This document shows, piece after piece, positions 55,943 to 64,000 of a DNA stretch of 64,000 bases. Both the position numbers and the translations under genes were made by a program. The stretch is from assembly GCF_050947335.1 (NCBI RefSeq), contig NW_027473475.1, positions 228,039 through 292,038 on the forward strand. The letters are read 5' to 3'. Every line of letters starts with the position of its first letter. Position 1 is the first letter of the stretch. Under the pieces are notes generated by a model. That model made no database searches, had not been told where the DNA came from, and saw only the letters and a program-made list of their open reading frames with translations. The DNA comes from Megachile rotundata. Lineage: Eukaryota; Arthropoda; Insecta; Hymenoptera; Megachilidae.

Positions 55943-58900
55943 ATTAGTAGTATGAGTTAGAATGATAGCAGTGAGTGTAATAAGTATAGTAACTGTCGTT
56001 CTATCGATCACATAAGCATAATATGGCTAATAATACGAGTTAGACTGATAATAATAAGAGAAATAAGTATCGTAATTGTCGTTCTATCGATCATATTTGC
56101 ATAATATGATTATTAATATGAGTTAGATTGATAATAATAAGAGTAATGAGTATAGTCATTATCGTTCTATCGATCATATAAGCATAATATGGCTAATAAT
56201 ATGAGTTAGATTGATAATAATAAGAGTAATAAGTATAGTAATTGTCGTTCTATCGATCATATAAGCATAATATGGTTAATAATATGAGTTAGATTGATAA
56301 TAGTAAGAGTAATGAGTATAGTAGTTGTCGTTCTATCGATCACATAAGCATAATATGGCTAATAATATGAGTTAGATTGATAATAATAAGAGTAATAAGT
56401 ACAGCAATTGTAGTTCTATCGATCATATTTGCATAATATGGTTAATAATATGAGTTAGATTGATAGCAGTGAGTGTAATAAGTATAGTAATTGTCGCACC
56501 ATCGATCATATAAACATAATATGGCTAATAATATGAGTTAGATTGATAATGATAAGAGTAATAAGTATAGTAATTGTCGTTCTATCGATCATATATGCAT
56601 AGTATGTCTAATAATATGAGTTCGATTGATAATAATAAGAGTAATAAGTATAGTAATTGTCGTTATATCGATCACATAAGCATAATATGGCTAATAATAT
56701 GAGTTAGATTGATAATAATAAGAGAAATATGTATAGTAATTGTCGTTCTATCGATCACATAAGCATAATATGGCTAATAATACGAGTTAGATTGATAATA
56801 ATAAGAGTAATAAGTATAGTAATTGTCGTTCTATCGATCATATAAGCATAATATGGCTAATAATATGAGTTAGTTTGATAATGATAAGAGTAATGAGCAT
56901 AGTAATTGTCGTTCTATCGATCATATATGCATAGTATGTCTAATAATATGAGTTAGATTGATAATAATAAGAGTAATAAGTATAGTAATTGTCGTTATAT
57001 CGATCACATAAGCATAATATGGCTAATAATATGAGTTATATTGATAATAATAAGAGAAATATGTATAGTAATTGTCGTTCTATCGATCACATAAGCATAA
57101 TATGGCTAATAATATGAGTTAGATTGATATTAATAAGTGTAATAAGTATAGTAATTGTCGTTCTATCGATCACATAAGCATAATATGGCTAATAATATTA
57201 GTTAGATTGATAATAATAAGAGTAATAAGTAGAGTAATTGTCGTCCTATCGATCATATCTGCATAATATGGCTAATAATATGAGTTAGATTGATAATGAT
57301 AAGAGTAATAAGTATAGTAATTGTCGTCCTATCGATCATATCTGCATAATTTGGTTAATAATATGAGTTGGATTGATAATATTGAGTGTAATAAGTATAG
57401 TAATTGTCGCACGATCGATCATATAAGCATAATATGGCTAATAATATGAGTTAGATTGATAATGATAAGAGTAATAAGTATAGTAATTGTCGTCGTATCG
57501 ATCATATAAGCATAATATGGCTAATAATACGAGTTAGATTGATAATAATAAGAGTAATAAGTATAGTAATTGTCGTTCTATCGATCATATAAGCATAATA
57601 TGGCTAATAATATGAGTTAGATTGATAATAATAAGAGTAATAAGTATAGCAATTGTAGTTCTATCGATCATATTTGCATAATATGGTTAATAATATGAGT
57701 TAGATTGATAGCAGTGAGTGTAATAAGTATAGTAATTGTCGCACCATCGATCATATCAGCATAATATGGCTAATAATATGAGTTAGATTGATAATGATAG
57801 GAGTAATAAGTATAGTAATTGTCGTTCTATCGATCGCATAAGCATAATATGGCTAATAATACGAGTTAGATTGATAATAATAAGAGTAATAAGTATAGTA
57901 ATTGTCGTTCTATCGATTATATTTGAATAATATGGTTAATAACATGAGTTAGATTGATAGCAGTGAGTGTAATAAGTATAGTAACTGTCGTTCTATCGAT
58001 CACATAAGCATAATATGGCTAATAATACGAGTTAGACTGATAATAATAAGAGAAATAAGTATAGTAATTGTCGTTCTATCGATCATATTTGCATAATATG
58101 ATTATTAATATGAGTTAGATTGATAGCAGTGAGTGTAATAAATATAGAAATTGCCGTCCTATCGATCATATAAGCATAAAATGGCTAATAATATGAGTTA
58201 GATTGATAATGATAAGAGTAACAAGTACAGTAATTGTCGTTCTATCGAACATATAAGCATAGTATGTCTAATAATATGAATTAGATTGATAATAATAAGA
58301 GTAATAAGTATAGTAATTGTCGTTCTATCGATCATATAAGCATAATATGGCTAATAATATGAGTTAGATTGATAATAATAAGAGTAATAAGTACAGCAAT
58401 TGTAGTTCTATCGATCATATTTGCATAATATGGTTAATAATATGAGTTAGATTGATAGCAGTGAGTGTAATAAGTATATTAATTGTCGCACCACCGATCA
58501 TATAAGCATAATATGGCTAATAATATGAGTTAGATTGATAATGATAAGAGTAATAAGTATAGTAATTGTCGTTCTATCGATCATATAAGCATAGTATGTC
58601 TAATAATATGAGTTAGATTGATAATAATAAGAGTAATAAGTATAGTAATTGTAGTTCTATCGATCATATTTGCATAATATGGTTAATAATATGAGTTAGA
58701 TTCATAATAATAAGAGTAATAAGTATAGTAGTTGTCGTCCTATCGATCATATCTGCATAATATGGCTAATAATATGAGTTAGTTTGATAATGATAAGAGT
58801 AATGAGCATAGTAATTGTCGTCCTATCGATCATATAAGCATAATATGGCTAATAATATGAGTTAGATTGATAATGTTAAGAGTAATAAGTATAGTAATTG

Positions 58901-59096
58901 TCGTCCTATCGATCATATAAGCATGATATGGCTAATAATATGAGTTAGATTGATAATGATAAGAGTAATAAGTATAGTAATTGTCGTTCTATCGATCATA
59001 TAATCATAATATGGCTAATAATATGAGTTAGATTGATAATAATAAGAGTAATACGTATAGTAATTGTAGTTCCATCGATCATATCTGCATAATATG
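55943..59096 (+). repeat. Large HOR unit 3 (38 monomers, 3,154 bp)
   Basis: This unit lacks the marker dimer. After the gtagagtaattg monomer (near 57230) the order jumps straight to gtcgtcctatcg with atctgc and then cataatttggttaat with gagttggattg (57352). It therefore looks like a deletion form of unit 1. Private changes are agttcgattgat near 56622 and agttatattg near 57035. The same jump is present in unit 5. Confidence 0.83.
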
Positions 59097-62000
59097 ATTA
59101 GTAGTATGAGTTAGAATGATAGCAGTGAGTGTAATAAGTATAGTAACTGTCGTTCTATCGATCACATAAGCATAATATGGCTAATAATACGAGTTAGACT
59201 GATAATAATAAGAGAAATAAGTATCGTAATTGTCGTTCTATCGATCATATTTGCATAATATGATTATTAATATGAGTTAGATTGATAATAATAAGAGTAA
59301 TGAGTATAGTCATTATCGTTCTATCGATCATATAAGCATAATATGGCTAATAATATGAGTTAGATTGATAATAATAAGAGTAATAAGTATAGTAATTGTC
59401 GTTCTATCGATCATATAAGCATAATATGGTTAATAATATGAGTTAGATTGATAATAGTAAGAGTAATGAGTATAGTAGTTGTCGTTCTATCGATCACATA
59501 AGCATAATATGGCTAATAATATGAGTTAGATTGATAATAATAAGAGTAATAAGTACAGCAATTGTAGTTCTATCGATCATATTTGCATAATATGGTTAAT
59601 AATATGAGTTAGATTGATAGCAGTGAGTGTAATAAGTATAGTAATTGTCGCACCATCGATCATATAAACATAATATGGCTAATAATATGAGTTAGATTGA
59701 TAATGATAAGAGTAATAAGTATAGTAATTGTCGTTCTATCGATCATATATGCATAGTATGTCTAATAATATGAGTTAGATTGATAATAATAAGAGTAATA
59801 AGTATAGTAATTGTCGTTATATCGATCACATAAGCATAATATGGCTAATAATATGAGTTAGATTGATAATAATAAGAGAAATATGTATAGTAATTGTCGT
59901 TCTATCGATCACATAAGCATAATATGGCTAATAATATGAGTTAGATTGATATTAATAAGTGTAATAAGTATAGTAATTGTCGTTCTATCGATCACATAAG
60001 CATAATATGGCTAATAATATTAGTTAGATTGATAATAATAAGAGTAATAAGTAGAGTAATTGTCGTCCTATCGATCATATAAGCATAATATGGCTAATAA
60101 TATGGGTTAGATTGATAATGATAAGAGTAATAAGTATAGTAATTGTGGTTCAATCGATCATATTTGTATAATATGGTTAGTAGTATGAGTTAGAATGATA
60201 ACAGTGAGTGTAATAAGTATAGTAATTGTCGTTCTGTCGATCATATAAGCATAATATGGCTAATAGTATGAGATAGATTCATAATTATAAGAGTAATGAG
60301 TATAGTAATTGTAGTTCTATCGATCATATCTGCATAATATGGTTAATAATATGAGTTAGATTCATAATAATAAGAGTAATAAGTATATTAATTATCGTTC
60401 TACCGATAAAATAAGCACAATATGGCTAATAATATGAGGTAGATAGATAACAATAAGAGTAAAAATTATAGTAATTGTCGTTCTATCGATCATATAAGCA
60501 TAATATGGCTAATAATATGAGTTAGATTGATAATAATAAGAGTAATACGTATAGTAATTGTAGTTCCATCGATCATATCTGCATAATATGGTTAATAATA
60601 TGAGTTAGATTCATAATAATAAGAGTAATAAGTATAGTAATTGTCGTTCTGTCGATCACATAAGCATAATATGGCTATTAATATGAGTTAGATTGATAAT
60701 AGTAAGAGTAATAAGTATAGTAATTGTCGTCGTATCGATCATATAAGCATAATATGGCTAATAATACGAGTTAGATTGATAATGATAAGAGTAATAAGTA
60801 TAGTAATTGTCGTCGTATCGATCATATAAGCATAATATGGCTAATAATACGAGTTAGATTGATAATAATAAGAGTAATACGTATAGTAATTGTCGTTCTA
60901 TCGATCATATAAGCATAATATGGCTAATAATATGAGTTAGATTGATAATAATAAGAGTAATAAGTATAGCAATTGTAGTTCTATCGATCATATTTGCATA
61001 ATATGGTTAATAATATGAGTTAGATTGATAGCAGTGAGTGTAATAAGTATAGTAATTGTCGCACCATCGATCATATCAGCATAATATGGCTAATAATATG
61101 AGTTAGATTGATAATGATAGGAGTAATAAGTATAGTAATTGTCGTTCTATCGATCGCATAAGCATAATATGGCTAATAATACGAGTTAGATTGATAATAA
61201 TAAGAGTAATAAGTATAGTAATTGTCGTTCTATCGATTATATTTGAATAATATGGTTAATAATATGAGTTAGATTGATAGCAGTGAGTGTAATAAGTATA
61301 GTAACTGTCGTTCTATCGATCACATAAGCATAATATGGCTAATAATACGAGTTAGACTGATAATAATAAGAGAAATAAGTATAGTAATTGTCGTTCTATC
61401 GATCATATTTGCATAATATGATTATTAATATGAGTTAGATTGATAGCAGTGAGTGTAATAAATATAGAAATTGCCGTCCTATCGATCATATAAGCATAAA
61501 ATGGCTAATAATATGAGTTAGATTGATAATGATAAGAGTAACAAGTACAGTAATTGTCGTTCTATCGAACATATAAGCATAGTATGTCTAATAATATGAA
61601 TTAGATTGATAATAATAAGAGTAATAAGTATAGTAATTGTCGTTCTATCGATCATATAAGCATAATATGGCTAATAATATGAGTTAGATTGATAATAATA
61701 AGAGTAATAAGTACAGCAATTGTAGTTCTATCGATCATATTTGCATAATATGGTTAATAATATGAGTTAGATTGATAGCAGTGAGTGTAATAAGTATATT
61801 AATTGTCGCACCACCGATCATATAAGCATAATATGGCTAATAATATGAGTTAGATTGATAATGATAAGAGTAATAAGTATAGTAATTGTCGTTCTATCGA
61901 TCATATAAGCATAGTATGTCTAATAATATGAGTTAGATTGATAATAATAAGAGTAATAAGTATAGTAATTGTAGTTCTATCGATCATATTTGCATAATAT

Positions 62001-62416
62001 GGTTAATAATATGAGTTAGATTCATAATAATAAGAGTAATAAGTATAGTAGTTGTCGTCCTATCGATCATATCTGCATAATATGGCTAATAATATGAGTT
62101 AGTTTGATAATGATAAGAGTAATGAGCATAGTAATTGTCGTCCTATCGATCATATAAGCATAATATGGCTAATAATATGAGTTAGATTGATAATGTTAAG
62201 AGTAATAAGTATAGTAATTGTCGTCCTATCGATCATATAAGCATGATATGGCTAATAATATGAGTTAGATTGATAATGATAAGAGTAATAAGTATAGTAA
62301 TTGTCGTTCTATCGATCATATAAGCATAATATGGCTAATAATATGAGTTAGATTGATAATAATAAGAGTAATACGTATAGTAATTGTAGTTCCATCGATC
62401 ATATCTGCATAATATG
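59097..62416 (+). repeat. Large HOR unit 4 (40 monomers, 3,320 bp)
   Basis: The marker dimer is present (60425), but the gagttggattg monomer is missing. Two adjacent gtcgtcgtatcg monomers occur near 60727 and 60810. The right half (gattatatttgaat, cataaaatgg, gtcgcaccaccgatc, gataatgttaag, atacgtatag) follows unit 3 in order. Units 3 and 4 together make a 78-monomer (6,474 bp) period. Confidence 0.83.
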
Positions 62417-64000
62417 ATTAGTAGTATGAGTTAGAATGATAGCAGTGAGTGTAATAAGTATAGTAACTGTCGTTCTATCGATCACATAAGCATAATATGG
62501 CTAATAATACGAGTTAGACTGATAATAATAAGAGAAATAAGTATCGTAATTGTCGTTCTATCGATCATATTTGCATAATATGATTATTAATATGAGTTAG
62601 ATTGATAATAATAAGAGTAATGAGTATAGTCATTATCGTTCTATCGATCATATAAGCATAATATGGCTAATAATATGAGTTAGATTGATAATAATAAGAG
62701 TAATAAGTATAGTAATTGTCGTTCTATCGATCATATAAGCATAATATGGTTAATAATATGAGTTAGATTGATAATAGTAAGAGTAATGAGTATAGTAGTT
62801 GTCGTTCTATCGATCACATAAGCATAATATGGCTAATAATATGAGTTAGATTGATAATAATAAGAGTAATAAGTACAGCAATTGTAGTTCTATCGATCAT
62901 ATTTGCATAATATGGTTAATAATATGAGTTAGATTGATAGCAGTGAGTGTAATAAGTTATAGTAATTGTCGCACCATCGATCATATAAACATAATATGGC
63001 TAATAATATGAGTTAGATTGATAATGATAAGAGTAATAAGTATAGTAATTGTCGTTCTATCGATCATATATGCATAGTATGTCTAATAATATCGAGTTAG
63101 ATTGATATTGATAATAATAAGAGTAAATAAGTATAGTAATTGTCGTTATATCGATCACATAAGCATAATATGGCTAATTAATATGAGTTAGATTGATAAT
63201 AATAAGAGAAATATGTATAGTAATTGTCGTTCTATCGATCACATAAGCATAATATGGCTAATAATACGAGTTAGATTGATAATAATAAGAGTAATAAGTA
63301 TAGTAATTGTCGTTCTATCGATCATATAAGCATAATATGGCTAATAATATGAGTTAGTTTGATAATGATAAGAGTAATGAGCATAGTAATTGTCGTTCTA
63401 TCGATCATATATGCATAGTATTGTCTAATAATATGAGTTAGATTGATAATAATAAGAGTAATAAGTATAGTAATTGTCGTTATATCGATCACATAAGCAT
63501 AATATGGCTAATAATATGAGTTAGATTGATAATAATAAGAGAAATATGTATAGTAATTGTCGTTCTATCGATCACATAAGCATAATATGGCTAATAATAT
63601 GAGTTAGATTGATATTAATAAGTGTAATAAGTATATAGTAATTGTCGTTCTATCGATCACATAAGCATAATATGGCTAATAATATTAGTTAGATTGATAA
63701 TAATAAGAGTAATAAGTAGAGTAATTGTCGTCCTATCGATCATATCTGCATAATATGGCTAATAATATGAGTTAGATTGATAATGATAAGAGTAATAAGT
63801 ATAGTAATTGTCGTCCTATCGATCATATCTGCATAATTTGGTTAATAATATGAGTTGGATTGATAATATTGAGTGTAATAAGTATAGTAATTGTCGCACC
63901 ATCGATCATATATAAGCATAATATGGCTAATAATATGAGTTAGATTGATAATGATAAGAGTAATAAGTATAGTAATTGTCGTCGTATCGATCATATAAGC
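62417..64000 (+). repeat. Large HOR unit 5, partial, with insertions
   Basis: The visible part follows unit 3 (from 55943) in monomer order, including the same jump after gtagagtaattg at about 63720. It ends in the partial monomer from 63926, which contains gtcgtcgtatcg. It differs from all other units in carrying eight insertions, first at about 62957. Base substitutions against unit 3 do not look more frequent than elsewhere. Confidence 0.85.
62957..63913 (+). other. Cluster of eight insertions breaking the 83-bp register
   Basis: Compared with unit 3, extra bases are: t at 62957 (aagttatag); c at 63093 (atatcgag); six bases within about 63104-63110 (gattgatattgataat, like an imperfect local duplication); a near 63126 (gtaaataag); t near 63178 (ctaattaat); t near 63421 (gtattgtc); ta near 63634 (gtatatag); ta near 63911 (catatataag). 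The total is 15 bp and there is no deletion. Monomer starts shift to 62999, 63082, 63173, 63257, 63340, 63424, 63507, 63590, 63675, 63758, 63841 and 63926. Lower consensus quality near a contig end is the simplest cause; real decay near an array edge is the alternative. Confidence 0.9.

Larger units (their letters stand above)
1..64000 (+). repeat. 83-bp satellite DNA array, whole window
   Basis: The whole window is a head-to-tail array of an 83-bp monomer, all in one orientation, with 770 full copies and a partial last copy starting at 63926. Monomer starts (usually gct, sometimes gtt, att or tct, before aataatatgag) lie at 1 + 83n up to 62915; examples checked are 2574, 10044, 20087, 30047, 45070, 55030, 60010 and 62168. 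I saw no inverted monomers, no transposon, no unique spacer and no array edge. Long uniform arrays of this kind are known from eukaryotic centromeric and pericentromeric heterochromatin; assignment to such a region here is inference. The family is not one I recognise by name. No open frame, RNA gene or other embedded feature is supported anywhere in the array. Confidence 0.97.

Noticed and set aside
62957..63913. Insertions as the start of a new, longer monomer family
   Set aside because: The extra bases differ in place and size in each monomer, and several monomers in between (from 63257, 63424, 63507, 63675 and 63758) are exactly 83 bp, so they are scattered events and not a new unit.
1..64000. 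CRISPR-like direct repeats
   Set aside because: The array is continuous with no unique spacers; the unit is 83 bp of related sequence with no constant repeat and variable spacer pattern, and no cas genes are present.
1..64000. CENP-B box
   Set aside because: The GC-containing core of the box (TTCG followed by CGGG) is not seen; the cgttctatcg segment shares only a few bases with it. The centromeric role of the array stays undetermined.
1..64000. Insect DRE (TATCGATA) or CGATA insulator-type sites in each monomer
   Set aside because: The monomer has tatcgatc, one base off the DRE palindrome. The CGATA pentamer is too short to mean much in an AT-rich repeat, and the host is not known to be an insect.
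1..64000. Telomeric or microsatellite array
   Set aside because: Short motifs such as gagttag and aataataat resemble telomere-like or TAA microsatellite sequence, but they occur once or twice per 83-bp unit and do not form runs.
1..64000. Promoters, terminators or replication origins (TATA-like atataag, AT-rich blocks)
   Set aside because: These strings are part of every monomer and have no associated gene, dyad with a T-run, or unique context.
1..64000. tRNA, rRNA or other RNA genes, transposable element remnants, inverted monomers
   Set aside because: Reading through the window I found only the forward monomer throughout, with no interruption, target-site duplication, long inverted repeat or conserved RNA sequence.

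Overview
The window is one uninterrupted tandem satellite array from base 1 to base 64000, with no gene, RNA gene, transposon or unique sequence that I can support. The unit is an 83-bp, AT-rich monomer (about 24% GC in the canonical form). All copies run head to tail in the same orientation, and I count 770 complete monomers plus a 75-bp partial one at the right edge. Neither edge of the array is in the window. This organisation points to a eukaryotic chromosome, probably centromeric, pericentromeric or other constitutive heterochromatin, in a long-read assembly. Nothing in the sequence identifies the species.

For the first 62.9 kb the monomer length is fixed. Every monomer boundary I checked (several dozen, spread from base 1 to base 62915) falls exactly at 1 + 83n, so thousands of base differences have accumulated with no net length change. 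This changes abruptly at about 62957: eight insertions totalling 15 bp, and no deletions, occur in the last 1.04 kb.

Monomers differ mainly in three variable segments, and these variants are organised in higher-order repeats (HORs). Coordinates below follow the monomer grid. From 1 to 9960 there is a 54-monomer (4,482 bp) tandem duplication, 997-5478 and 5479-9960; each copy contains an 8-monomer (664 bp) sub-array. The stretch 9961-13031 is a mosaic. The stretch 13032-21248 is a second near-tandem duplication (48/52-monomer offset), and 19838-21829 recurs at 24569-26560. The start of the window (1-3403) recurs at 22577-27224, interrupted by 15 extra monomers. From 27225 to 37682 there are shorter repeated blocks (6, 8, 11, 14 and 15 monomers). 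From 37683 to 45982 a block appears three times, and 45734-48057 is a 14-monomer tandem duplication. From 47892 to the end a large HOR of about 38-42 monomers is repeated, and it appears to have a two-copy superperiod of 78 monomers (6,474 bp).

There is no gene system here. What is notable is the structure: strict length conservation, strong strand asymmetry (cytosines confined to about a third of the monomer), absence of any homopolymer of three or more in the canonical unit, nested segmental amplification, and the sudden cluster of insertions at the right end.
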